In this document: in pieces, positions 9,158 through 16,973 of the stretch
How positions within the stretch are numbered: the first letter of the stretch is position 1
Layout: the number at the start of each line of letters is the position of its first letter
NCBI GenBank assembly: GCA_016748015.1
Contig: JAAOMT010000698.1
Location: 1-19,163 of the forward strand
Direction of reading: 5' to 3'
From: Geosiphon pyriformis
Lineage: Eukaryota; Glomeromycota; Glomeromycetes; Archaeosporales; Geosiphonaceae
DNA: 19,163 nucleotides
Notes under the pieces: generated by a model
What the model saw: only the letters and a program-made list of their open reading frames with translations
Databases searched by the model: none
What the model was told of the DNA's origin: nothing
Position numbers and translations under genes: made by a program

Positions 9158-9232
9158 CATATTTACTACACCTACTTCTGATTGGCTAATAATTAGACTA
9201 ATATATTTCTTATATTTCTATGAGTAACATTA

Positions 9233-9244
9233 TTCCCTCTTTTT
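9233..9244 (-). promoter_or_regulatory. Polypurine tract of the younger element
   Basis: The minus strand reads AAAAAGAGGGAA, three bases before the 3' LTR start (TAA, then TGTTAC). This is the standard place and composition for the RNase H-resistant primer of plus-strand DNA synthesis. The pol tail stop codon (TAA at 9243-9245) overlaps the tract edge, so coding runs right up to it. The equivalent in the older copy (AAAAGAAAAAATAAT, near 5887-5901) is still purine-rich. Confidence 0.85.
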
Positions 9245-9989
9245 AATATTGAGCTCCATCGAAATCCAACTCATGTAATTCTCTCTCTTGAAGTATTTCC
9301 TGGATTTTGTTTTCAAGAATTACTTGTGTTATTTGGGTCTGTAATTTTTCAAATTGAGCATTAGTGATTTTTCCCAATTGATTACTGGTAACTATATCCA
9401 TTGCTTTGTTGAGCAATATTTCTGGTCTATCCTGAAATGCTGTGTGTATTCAGTAGATGGCTCAGGCTTGTGTAGATAAGTTGTTCTTTCCCACAAAATG
9501 TTCTAATTATTATAGTATTCTTTTGTCGAATAATTACTTTGTCTTATCCGTATATAGATTCTGGATATTTATATGTTGTCCTAAGTAAAAATAACAATAG
9601 TTTTGTGGAAATTGTTGTATCCACCAATTCCAAGTTGCTTTAATCAACTCTTGATATAGTGACTCTTTTGTCAACTCTTTTATTGCTAATTTTACTTTCG
9701 CCATAATTTTGTCTACTGTATTTTCAGTTTTCTTTGGTGTTCTGAGTTGCAATGTCTTTCTAGTATCTTGATATCGAATGATTTGTTGATTGATTGTAAT
9801 CTCTATTTCTTGGTGTTGGATTAATTGAAAGAGTTGTTGTGCTAGTGAGTGAATGTTGTCTGTAATTTCTATTTTTCTGATATTTCCTGTCACGTCTACT
9901 ATGTCTTTATATATTCTTTGGATGGATCAATTTAACGTATTGTTGTCGATAATAACAATTGGTTCCAGATCTTGTGGAATCTCATCTGG
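9243..9989 (-). CDS. Long C-terminal tail after integrase (broken), unknown function
   Basis: The integrase frame continues past GPY/F for about 250 codons and stops at TAA 9243-9245 beside the polypurine tract. The longest open piece is 9534-9893 (119 codons), containing IEITDNIHSLAQQLFQLIQH, QIIRYQDTRKTLQLRTPKKT and TWNWWIQQFPQNYCYFYLG. After stops the same frame gives LNKAMDIVTSNQLGKIT and a Gln/Glu-rich segment ending ELDFDGAQY. It is rich in Gln, Ile and Lys, looks helical and has no signal peptide or membrane span, so it does not look like an envelope gene. In-frame stops at 9927-9929 and downstream fit Trp, Arg or Gln codons lost by transition. I do not recognise a domain. It may be an integrase extension and not a separate protein. 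Confidence 0.6.
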
Positions 9990-10322
9990 TCAGATTAGTA
10001 TTCTCTGTACCCCTAATTGTGGAATATTACTGGTAGATGGTAGTGTAATGTTGTGGTATAGTTTTAGTCGATCTCCATGTGCTGCTTTGGTTAAAATTTT
10101 GTTATCTAATCTTAATTTGTAAGCTCCATTTCCTAGAATTTTCTCTATGTGAAATGGTCCATCCTATTTGGGGTCAAATTTTCCACTCCATTGTTTTTCT
10201 GCTTTGGTATGATGTAGTAGTACTTTGTCTCCAATCCTGAATTCAACTGGTTTATCTGGCAGTTGGTTATCATGTCTTTCTTTTTGTTTCTCTTGTGACT
10301 TTTGTATATTATTAGCTGCTCT
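9990..10322 (-). CDS. Integrase C-terminal part with GPY/F module (broken)
   Basis: This stretch is in the same frame as the integrase core. After a stop at 10323 (TGA where Arg or Trp is likely) the text runs ERHDNQLPDKP, FRIGDKVLLHH, KQWSGKFDPK, a stop where Trp is expected, DGPFHIEKILGNGAYKLR, then KAAHGDRLKLYHN. DGPF with GNGAYKLR is the GPY/F signature near 10100-10165, and HGDRLKLY is the usual closing motif. This module ends Ty3/gypsy integrases and contacts DNA or chromatin. No chromodomain is recognisable after it. Confidence 0.8.
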
Positions 10323-10967
10323 TCATTGTTTGTTTTCTAATGTTTCCATTAAGTCATATGTTCTTCTCAACAATGTATTTTTGAAATTTTCTTCTGTTAT
10401 TGGTTCAGTTGGGTATGTGCTGACTTCTATTTCTACAGGTAGTGTTGCTGTTCTACTATATACTAATTTAAATGGTGTTGCTTGTGTAGTATCTTTCTTC
10501 ATTGTCCAATAAGCAAATAGTACTGATGGTATCAAAAAATCCCAATTGTTCTGGTTTTTTTGACTGAGTTTAGTTATTGCTTTACACAATGTTCTGTTGA
10601 ATCTTTCTACTAATCTGTTGGTTTGTGGATGGTATAGTAATGATAATGGTCTCTTGATTCCGAATCTTTGGCTTAATTCTGTTAATGTTCTGTTCACAAA
10701 ATGAGTTCCTTGGTCTGATAATAATTCTTTTGGACATCCATGTTGACAAATCAAATCCTGATGAATGAATTCGACCATGGATTCTGCATCCGCTCTTTGA
10801 ATTGCTTTCACCTCTGGCTATTTAGTGAGATATTCCATAGCTACTGCTATGTATCTGTTTCTTCTGCTGGTAATGATTAATGGTCTAACTAAATCAATTC
10901 TAATATGGTTAAATGGTTGTCCTACTTTGATTGGTCTTAATGATTCACTGGGTCTTGTTCCTCCTCT
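10323..10967 (-). CDS. Integrase catalytic core (fragment, DDE intact)
   Basis: The open piece 10323-10811 (162 codons) holds ELLSDQGTHFVNRTL with catalytic Asp33 and QTNRLVERFNRTLCKAI with catalytic Glu69, exactly 35 residues apart as in retroviral-type integrases. The first Asp lies upstream in the same frame at 10893-10895 (HIRIDLVRPL), separated by one stop near 10820 (TK*PEVK, Trp or Arg expected). The triad is therefore complete. After the core come LIPSVLFAYWTMKKDTTQ and PVEIEVSTYPTEP, typical of the family. The enzyme inserts element cDNA into the genome. A stop at 10968-10970 separates it from the zinc finger part. Confidence 0.9.
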
Positions 10968-11237
10968 TCACTGACAAGCATTACAATTTTGAACATATTG
11001 AATAATGTCTGAGTATATTGATGGCCAATAGTATCTTTTTCTGGTTCTTTCCATGGTTGCTTCTTTGTGAAAATGTCCTGTTGTTGGATTTGAGTGCATG
11101 TTGAATAATATTGTCTCTTTTTCTGGTTCTGTAATTACTCTGGTTGGTTGATCTGGATCCCTTCTATTTTTTCGATAAAGTATATTTTGGTGAGTGATAA
11201 AATATTTTGATTGTTGTTTAATACTCTTTCGTTCCAT
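10968..11237 (-). CDS. Integrase N-terminal H2C2 zinc finger (fragment)
   Basis: The 89-codon open piece includes NILYRKNRRDPDQPTRVI, then MHSNPTTGHFHKEAT, KRYYWPSIYSDIIQYV and CNACQ. His-x6-His followed by Cys-x2-Cys is the zinc-binding HHCC domain of Ty3/gypsy integrase, and YYWP...I..YV..C..C is its most conserved stretch. Upstream codons in the same frame (TTQQFKENLSQMERK) extend the protein to about 11290, so the first codon of this open piece is not a true start. It ends at TGA, one codon after CNACQ, in the same frame as the core. Confidence 0.88.
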   Translation of the reverse strand: MERKSIKQQSKYFITHQNILYRKNRRDPDQPTRVITEPEKETILFNMHSNPTTGHFHKEATMERTRKRYYWPSIYSDIIQYVQNCNACQ

Positions 11238-11440
11238 TTGAGATAAATTCTCTTTGAACTGTTGAGTGGTTATATAATGTTGAAGTTGTTAATATTTTTG
11301 TATATTCATCTTTTGTCATATTTTTCTTTGGTATTGTTTTGGTTTTGTTATATTTTTGTGTTAAAATGTTCTTAGATTTGTCTCATTTACAATAAACTAT
11401 CCACATTTCTGTTGTTTTTTCCTTTTTTATAATGTATAGT

Positions 11441-12196
11441 TTACTTATATGGTGCAAGTGCCATTTTCCATTTTGACTGTCTTCCATCTCCAAATTCTTG
11501 CTTTTGAAGTAATATTAATCCTTTGTAATCTGTGTATACCTCAAACTTTTGGCTCAAGTATTTTTTCCATTTCATGACTGACCAGTATATTGCTAAGTGT
11601 TCTTTTTCTGGTGTTCTATAGTTTTTTTTGGCTGGTGTTAAACCTCTGCTGACATATGCTACTGGATGTTCTCTGCCATCTGGTCCTCTCTGAGATAGTA
11701 CTACTCCTAATGCATGGCCAGATGCATTAGTGGTGATAATGAATGGTTTGCTGTGATCTAGATAGATTAGTACTGGAGCTTGGATAAGCTTTCTTTTTAG
11801 AATATCAAAAGCTTCTTGTTGATTTTCTGTCCATTCATATTTGGTATTCTTGGTTTGCAGTTGGTTGAGTGGCTGTGCTATCTTGGAAAAGTTCTTGATA
11901 AAATGTCGATAGTAGCTGGCAAATCCCAAGAATGATTTCAGTTCTGTCATATTGGTCAGCACTAAAAAGTTCTTTACTATCTCAATTTTCTCCAGATCTG
12001 TTTTGATGTCATCTTTGCTGACTATGTGTTCCAAGAATTTTAGTTCTGTCTTGCTGAAGAAGCACTTTGTTGCATTTAACTTTAGTCCTGCTCTTTTTAG
12101 TCTTTCAAACATCTGTTGAAGATGATGAAGATGATCATCAAATGTCTTTGAGAATATGTTGGTGTCATCCAAGTATACAACTACTGATTTCCACAA
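11441..12196 (-). CDS. RT C-terminal half and RNase H (fragment)
   Basis: The 251-codon open piece starts just before VVVYLDD; both catalytic aspartates (residues 10-11) are kept and are followed by TNIFSKTF, where IIIFSKT is more usual. The connection has FLGFASYYRHFIKNFSKIAQ (90-107). RNase H begins at PFIITTNASGHALGVVL (151-167), where the first catalytic Asp (TDAS) reads Asn157. Glu is kept in EKEHLAIYW and Asp in VYTDYKG (Asp223). The enzyme would copy the RNA and degrade it. The open frame ends at 11441, and pol continues one frame over from about 11290. The older copy also has TNAS. Confidence 0.92.
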   Translation of the reverse strand: MWKSVVVYLDDTNIFSKTFDDHLHHLQQMFERLKRAGLKLNATKCFFSKTELKFLEHIVSKDDIKTDLEKIEIVKNFLVLTNMTELKSFLGFASYYRHFIKNFSKIAQPLNQLQTKNTKYEWTENQQEAFDILKRKLIQAPVLIYLDHSKPFIITTNASGHALGVVLSQRGPDGREHPVAYVSRGLTPAKKNYRTPEKEHLAIYWSVMKWKKYLSQKFEVYTDYKGLILLQKQEFGDGRQSKWKMALAPYK

Positions 12197-12226
12197 TAAG
12201 CCAGTATAAACAATTTCTATTAGCCA

Positions 12227-12811
12227 TTAAAAAGTGGCTGGTGCATTGGTTAAACCAAATGGCATTACTTCAAATTTAAAATTCTCTTCTCTCATGGTAA
12301 ATGTCATTTTCTCTTTGTCAGCTGGATCCATGGCTACTTGCCAGTAACCACTATCTAAGTCTAATATTGAGAACCATTTGTTTCTGCCAAAAGCATCAAA
12401 TAATTTCTGTATCTGTGGAGTTGGATAGCTGTCTTCACGAGTTACACTATTGAGTTTTCTGTAATCCACACAAAATCGGATCTTTCTATTCTTCTTACAG
12501 ACGAGTACTACTGGTGATGACTATGGGCTTATTGATGACTAAATTAGCCCGTTGTCAAGTATTCAGTTTATTTCTTAATGAATAATTTTGTGGCTGGCTG
12601 GTGGCACTCTGTATGCTCTTTGTTTAATTGGCATTGCATCTCCAGTCTTGATCTGATGCTGGATGATGTTGGTTCAGCCAAACTTATTTTCACTGGCAAA
12701 AATGTCATTGAACTGGTTGAGTAACATCTTGAGCTACATACATTGGAGTGGATCCAAGTTTCCCATGTTTATTTGTTTCAATTGTTCTGGTTGGAGCAAA
12801 TAACATTCGTC
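12227..12811 (-). CDS. RT N-terminal half (broken by stops)
   Basis: This stretch shares the frame of the dUTPase upstream and of the next RT piece. It contains the pre-RT text CYLLQPEQLKQINMGNLDPL and IKTGDAMPIKQRAYRVPP, then SSPVVLVCKK, IRFCVDYRKLNSVTREDSYP (open piece from 12469), WFSILDLDSGYWQVAMDP and FEVMPFGLTNAPATF. These are RT motifs leading to YLDD. About eight in-frame stops fall at positions where Arg (CGA to TGA), Gln (CAA to TAA) or Trp (TGG to TAG) is expected. The fingers/palm catalytic Asp in ILDLDSGYW is present. Confidence 0.9.
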
Positions 12812-13630
12812 TCATCCATAGATTGTTTGTGATGTGATGTCAACATATTCACAAAGTTGTGGAAAGTCTGGAATGGGGTTTGGTGGTTGGTTTTCTATTT
12901 TTGTGGTTAAATATCCGATGGTGGTTCCTTCTGGTATGTTGATGATATTGCCAGTGTTGTTGTAAATGGGAATTTTTATGCTGCTATAGCTTTTGGCTGG
13001 TATGTGAAGATTGATCAACCTAATTTCTCCTGATTCACAAAGGTTTGCTTCAGCTTCAAAAATTTGTTCTTGCTTTTTTTTCTTCCTTTCTATTGCTAAC
13101 ATGTACTGGCTATATGGTGAGATAGAAATAGCTTGACCAGTTGAGATAATTTCTCCTTGGCCAACAATTTCTTCCTCAGCCATATTAACTGATACATCTA
13201 TTCTATCCATTGATCCAAATCCTTGTATTCCTCTTGCTGTTATTTCTAATTCCTCTCTATTTCCCACTGATACTAATTGAGTTACTCTAACCAGAGGCAA
13301 GAATATTGCCTGTGCTATCTTTTTATTGGGCTCTATTATATAGGCCTTTTCTGAGTCATTTTGTAGCATGGCGATGATATTTCCTACATATTTCACCTCA
13401 ATTATTCTTCTTCTTATATTAATCCCTCTTTTTGCTAAACTACTCCTAGATGTTAATTGAACCATTGTTGTTGCCGGAATTTCTATTGCTATTTTCAGAT
13501 CAATGCAGGTGTGTGAATGTGGTTCCAATTTGATGGCTTCTTTTCCTGGGTACTTCAGATCAAACCCTGCATTAGTATCATGCACACGTTCTGGCATAAT
13601 ACCTTCCCCATGGTCACTATACCATTTCAA
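12812..13630 (-). CDS. dUTPase domain and linker within the Ty3/gypsy polyprotein
   Basis: This is the longest uninterrupted coding piece (272 codons). Residues about 18-141 carry the trimeric dUTPase motifs in order: I NAGFDL (20-25), II SRSSLAKRG (61-69), III RIIEVKYVG (75-83), IV KIAQAIF (104-110), V ARGIQGFGS (132-140). dUTPase hydrolyses dUTP and keeps uracil out of cDNA. In motif III the catalytic Asp position reads Glu78 and the usual preceding glycines read Arg, so activity is doubtful. Residues about 150-272 form a linker with a beta-rich segment (IPAKSYSSIKIPIYNNTG, then GTTIGYLTT) leading to RT. The frame extends upstream without a break to about 13930, so 13630 (TTG) is not the start. 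The placement, after protease and before RT, recalls betaretroviruses more than typical Ty3 elements. Confidence 0.9.
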   Translation of the reverse strand: MKWYSDHGEGIMPERVHDTNAGFDLKYPGKEAIKLEPHSHTCIDLKIAIEIPATTMVQLTSRSSLAKRGINIRRRIIEVKYVGNIIAMLQNDSEKAYIIEPNKKIAQAIFLPLVRVTQLVSVGNREELEITARGIQGFGSMDRIDVSVNMAEEEIVGQGEIISTGQAISISPYSQYMLAIERKKKKQEQIFEAEANLCESGEIRLINLHIPAKSYSSIKIPIYNNTGNIINIPEGTTIGYLTTKIENQPPNPIPDFPQLCEYVDITSQTIYG

Positions 13631-13639
13631 CTCTTGTTC

Positions 13640-14055
13640 CTTAGAGAGATCTGGTAGTGCAATGTATTGTTCATAGTTTATATTGAGGTTTGAATCTGAG
13701 TCTGAATCATTTTCATTGTCATTGCCATTTTGAATAGAGCTGGAACCAGTGTTTTTGTCATTATCGTTAGAGTCTGGATCGCGATTGATTGGCGATTTTG
13801 ATTTTGATGCACAGCTGCTGATTGTTTCTTCTTCTTTAGAGATTGTGTAGATTGTGCGTGGTGGTGGATTGTAAATGAGATCACACTTATCACAATACTG
13901 GAAGTCACAGGGAATTAGGCAGTGTTGACATAGTCAAGCATTCAACTGCTCTAACCATTGTTTTTGTTCTTCCCTTGTGGGTGCTAATTCTTGGTAGTGT
14001 TCATAGAATTGTTCCAGATCCAGGAGGTTTATAATGGGTTCTGCATTCCAGTTAA
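13640..14055 (-). CDS. Second cysteine cluster and acidic linker upstream of dUTPase
   Basis: This stretch is in the dUTPase frame. From 14055 down the text reads LLELNWNAEPIINLLDLEQF, EHYQELAPTREEQ, a TGA where Arg is expected, then C-QH-C-LIP-C-DFQY-C-DK-C near 13885-13930, a five-cysteine cluster suited to zinc binding. A Ser/Asp/Asn-rich disordered stretch (SDSDSNLNINYE) follows and then LPDLSKEQELKWYSDHGEG, entering the dUTPase. The opposite-phase open frame at 13678-13908 covers the same bases but reads low-complexity text and is a shadow. Confidence 0.75.
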
Positions 14056-14853
14056 GCTCTAAAAGTTTTGGGGGTTGTCTTTGATTGTTTTTATTTCCTC
14101 TGACATCGCCCCTTCAATTTTGGCGAGAGCCATTCGCCAAATTTCATTGTCATCATGTGGACAACTGTCCAGTTGCTGTATGGCTCTTTGCCAGGCTGCT
14201 TCCATTGGGGTTCTTTTCCTTACCCAGTCGCTTATTAGAATTGTGTATTGACACAACACGTTGCATGTTCCTCCATGTCCTGAGATGTTGTTTCACATTC
14301 CTTCATCTAGCAGGGTCTCCCCACAAGTGAGACAAGGTTGGTTATCCCATTTTCCTTGCCTCTTTGGTCTTCCAAAGCATTCAAGTAAGCATAGACAACA
14401 GTAAAACTTTGTTGTGGTATGGTATTCCTTATCATCCCCACAGCATGCGCCCATTGACGACAATTTCTTGCCACAATCGACGCATATAAGCTTAGGTCAA
14501 TGATAGGTAGATTGTTGTAGTATAATATAGGTGTTATAAGTGGTGGTAGTTTGGGTGGTCTCTTCTTCTTTCTCTTTATTTTTATTTTTTTTGTTCTCTT
14601 CCTATTCCCAGCTTGAAGTCGGTTCACTCTCGTTGTTGTCAGTCCATGTCAGGTCATCAGTTTCCCAGGTAAGTTCTTCCTTTTGTTTCCTTTTTCTCTT
14701 GTTGTTGTCATCCCAAGAGAGTATTGGCGGCAATTTGTTTTGCTCTTTATCAGCCCATAATACTTGGTAGGCTTCCCAGGTCGCCTTCAGTTTCTTTTCG
14801 TCAAAGTCGATTAGTGGTGCCATGTTGTTGGTAGCCTTGAAGTGGCCACACAT
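14056..14853 (-). CDS. Cysteine-rich zinc-ribbon-like linker between protease and dUTPase
   Basis: This stretch is in the protease frame. It opens with CGHFKATNNMAPLIDFDE and a Trp/Asp/Glu-rich stretch (TWETDDLTWTDNN; open piece 14602-14853). After stops the frame has four Cys-pair motifs in about 85 residues: CVDC (near 14480), FYCCLC, PCLTC and CNVLC (near 14250), with an extra ACC between the first two. It ends in the open piece 14059-14259 (QYTILISDWVRK to TIKDNP). Paired CxxC/CxxxC steps indicate one or two structural zinc sites. I do not recognise the fold or its job; RNA or protein binding is possible. The open frame 14307-14627 overlaps in another phase and reads unlike a protein. Confidence 0.7.
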
Positions 14854-14907
14854 TGCTGGTACTCATGTGTGTCTTCCATTCTGGCTGAGTATTAACTCTT
14901 GGGTCGT

Positions 14908-15564
14908 TCAATCGAGCATGGCATTTGTTCTGAACAGCCAGTCATTACCGACTAGGACTTGGTATTGGGTGGCATCCATTACTAGGACTTTGATGAATAC
15001 TATGATGCCATTAATTTCTATAGGGAAATCATCTATCTTGCTGATAGGTGTTTTGGTGGCACCATCGGCAGTGATGATTCTAGCACTGGCAGTTCGATCA
15101 ACTTGGCATCCTAATTGATCCATGAGCTGTCTTGTGATTATGCTGCCAGCTGATTCACTATCTAAGATAAGTTTGATGGGGTGACCATCAACTCTGGCAT
15201 CCATGTACATTGCTCTTATGGGTTTCTCTTTGAGAGTGGCTCTACTGAATAACAGTATTAGTGTGTTTTCTTCGAGTTCGAAAGAAAAAATGGCTGCTAG
15301 GGATTTGTCACTAGAGATAGTTGCTGGTGGAATCATGTTGGTAGGTATGTGCTGATTGGATTCCATGTTGTTGGATGTGGCATTTTCTGGGATAACCAGG
15401 AGACTTAAATAATGTTGGGAATTTGGGTTTTGGATGTGGCTGGTATCCAAATTCCAGGTGTGTGATCTTGATGGTGAGTTTAGCGAATAAGGAATCAGTT
15501 GGTGAACAACCATCGCCGATCTCCAGTTTTGAGTAACTCTGGATCGAGGGTTGCCTGATGTCAT
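14908..15564 (-). CDS. Retroviral-type aspartic protease (fragment, active site mutated)
   Basis: This 218-codon open piece begins in the gag-pro spacer. The protease core spans about residues 118-218: AMYMDARVDGHPIKLILDSE (118-137), SAGSIITRQLMDQLG, the flap ARIITADGATKTPISKIDDF (161-180) and VLVGNDWL (203-210), the family's hydrophobic-Gly-x-Asp-Trp-Leu end motif. The catalytic triplet reads Asp-Ser-Glu (135-137), where Asp-Ser/Thr-Gly is required. GAA for GGA is a single G-to-A change on the coding strand. The protease would cut the polyprotein, and this copy should be inactive. It ends at TGA (14908-14910), probably a lost Trp codon, and the frame continues with TTQELILSQNGRHT into the cysteine-rich linker. 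Confidence 0.9.
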   Translation of the reverse strand: MTSGNPRSRVTQNWRSAMVVHQLIPYSLNSPSRSHTWNLDTSHIQNPNSQHYLSLLVIPENATSNNMESNQHIPTNMIPPATISSDKSLAAIFSFELEENTLILLFSRATLKEKPIRAMYMDARVDGHPIKLILDSESAGSIITRQLMDQLGCQVDRTASARIITADGATKTPISKIDDFPIEINGIIVFIKVLVMDATQYQVLVGNDWLFRTNAMLD

Positions 15565-15825
15565 TTGAGCTGGGTTCTGGGGTGGTGTTTGAATTGGTTG
15601 GGGTTGATAGATGATTTGTGGCTGTAATTGATATATTACTTGTGGCTGCAGCTAATAAATCAGAGGTTGATATACTGGTGGTTAATAGATTGGTTGCTGC
15701 ATCATTGGCAGATAGTTATTTCAATATTGGTCTTGACCTTGATTTGGATAGTGATTCGGAGTTTGGAACCGGCGATCAGGGTTTTAATATTGATTTCCCA
15801 ATCATTGGTTATTTAAACGCTGGCG
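15565..15825 (-). CDS. Gln/Pro/Tyr-rich spacer between zinc knuckle and protease (broken)
   Basis: The gag frame continues through several stops with text rich in Gln, Pro, Tyr and Asn (for example PQVIYQLQPQIIYQPQPIQT near 15570-15640). This low-complexity spacer is probably disordered. Stops replace Gln codons. Plus-strand open frames here (15618-15938 and 15628-15816) are shadows of the same repetitive codons. Confidence 0.6.
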
Positions 15826-15867
15826 ACAGTCAATTTGGATATGTCTTTGGTTACCACAATAGTGGCA
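15826..15867 (-). other. Nucleocapsid CCHC zinc knuckle
   Basis: The frame reads CHYCGNQRHIQIDC, which is Cys-x2-Cys-x4-His-x4-Cys, the retroviral gag zinc knuckle that binds the packaged RNA. All four ligands are intact. The usual Gly before His reads Arg. It lies just after a TAG (15889-15891) in the gag frame. Confidence 0.9.
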
Positions 15868-15888
15868 AATATGTATTTCCTGTTGCCA

Positions 15889-16911
15889 CTATTGATTGGT
15901 TGATGAAGATAGACACAGTTGATTTTGGCCATGATTAGAATTTCCTTGATTATTGTGTTGTTGTGGAGGCTGATAAATGGCGTGATTGTCAACTAAGTAT
16001 CCTTCCAATTTCTTATTAATTGATTCACTGAACTTCTCCAATTTGGAATCCAATTCAGATGATCCATTCATTACTAGATTAATGGCTTGGGCATGGTTAG
16101 CTTCTGACTCAACGGATTCAAAATCTTTGGCACATATGACTGCGTCTTGAAGCATGCCAGGATGCAATGGATGTATATGTTACAAGATGCTGCTGCATAG
16201 GCCATGGATAAACTGGTTGAGTATCTGTAGTGCTGTAAAATAGTCATCGTTAATTGCTTGAATTTGGCGCAAGTTTCAATGGAAGCGTTCCAGGTAAGTG
16301 GTAACTGCTTCAGTTTCTCCCTGTTTCATGATGGTGAATGTATTGACTAGATAATTGATGCTATTGTTGTTGCTGAAGTATCTTAGGAATTCTGCTTTGA
16401 AGGCATTGAAATCTTGTGGTTTATTAGCCAAGCTCTGATATCATGAATTGGCGGTATCCTTGAGAAAGTAGGGAATGGTTTGCATTGCTCAGGCTTCATT
16501 CCATCCATTGGCTGCAATGGCCTTTTCTATATCATTCAGCCATACTTGAGCATCATTCTCTTTGCCAGTAAAGTTGTTGAGTTTTGTGATTGGTACATAG
16601 GCCATTGGATCTAAGTTAGATGGTTGTGGTGGCTGTTGAAGCAGTTGTTGTATGTGTTTGGCTACTGGATTAATTGGCAGTTGATCGATGATGATTACTG
16701 GAGGTAAGTTTTGCTGATTAATTAATTCGAAGTTTGGATTGTTCTGCCTTTGCTGATTCGGAGTTCTGATTTCTGAATTTTTTATATTTAATTTTTGCTG
16801 AGCTTGAAGATTTAGGGTTTCAACTTCTGGGTTTTCAGTGATTGGGTTTGGTAAGTAAATTCTTGATCCTCTGATTCTTCTTCCTTTTTTTCTAATTCTG
16901 CCGCTTCTCAC
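15889..16911 (-). CDS. Gag capsid region (broken by stops)
   Basis: The open piece 16489-16911 ends with PMAYVPITKLNNFTGKEN and DAQVWLNDIEKAIAANGW, the start of the retrotransposon gag domain. Reading through TGA at 16489, 16441 and 16276 and TAA at 16180 gives TIPYFLKDTANS, AFKAEFLRYFSNNNSINYL, TYLERFH and NLRQIQAINDDYF, then the open piece 15889-16167 (FESVESEANHAQAINLVMNG and KLEGYLVDNHAIYQPP). These are the hallmarks of the helical Ty3/gypsy capsid family. The stops replace likely Trp, Arg and Gln codons. The capsid forms the virus-like particle. Confidence 0.85.
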
Positions 16912-16973
16912 AGATCAGAGATTCCGAAATCTGGTGAAGGCAATGGTGATCAAAGTTCTGATGGAGTTGATGA

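Larger units (their letters stand above)
8361..9229 (-). repeat. 3' LTR of the younger element (869 bp)
   Basis: The LTR runs from TATTACAGGTGATT (8361) to TATGAGTAACA (9229). The outer bases were TG, as in the partner LTR, and the second base has changed to A. It matches 17609-18399 along its whole length; differences are mostly transitions, plus extra repeat units at 9025-9157. The short terminal inverted repeat TGTTAC...GTAACA is standard for LTRs. In the minus-strand sense U3 starts at 9229. Confidence 0.95.

Noticed and set aside
9243-9989. An env-like third gene before the 3' LTR
   Set aside because: There is no signal peptide, membrane span or furin-like site, and the frame is continuous with integrase.
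9853-10512. Plus-strand open frames 9853-10122 and 10225-10512 with hydrophobic text
   Set aside because: They are antisense shadows of the integrase tail and GPY/F region, which read as clear protein on the minus strand. The hydrophobic look comes from T-rich antisense codons.
13678-13908. Minus-strand 76-codon open frame, Ser/Thr/Met/Gln-rich
   Set aside because: The adjacent phase over the same bases holds the five-Cys cluster and leads directly into the dUTPase.
14040-14070. Programmed -1 frameshift signal
   Set aside because: The C5A4 run has no canonical slippery heptamer in the zero frame and no obvious stem-loop was found by eye. A one-base loss in the C run is simpler.
14307-14627. 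Minus-strand 106-codon open frame rich in Lys and Arg
   Set aside because: It overlaps the cysteine-rich linker in a different phase. The other phase has repeated CxxC motifs and joins the protease frame, so this is a shadow.
15618-15938. Plus-strand open frames with Asp/Gly/Leu-rich text
   Set aside because: They are antisense to the zinc knuckle and the Gln/Pro-rich gag spacer.
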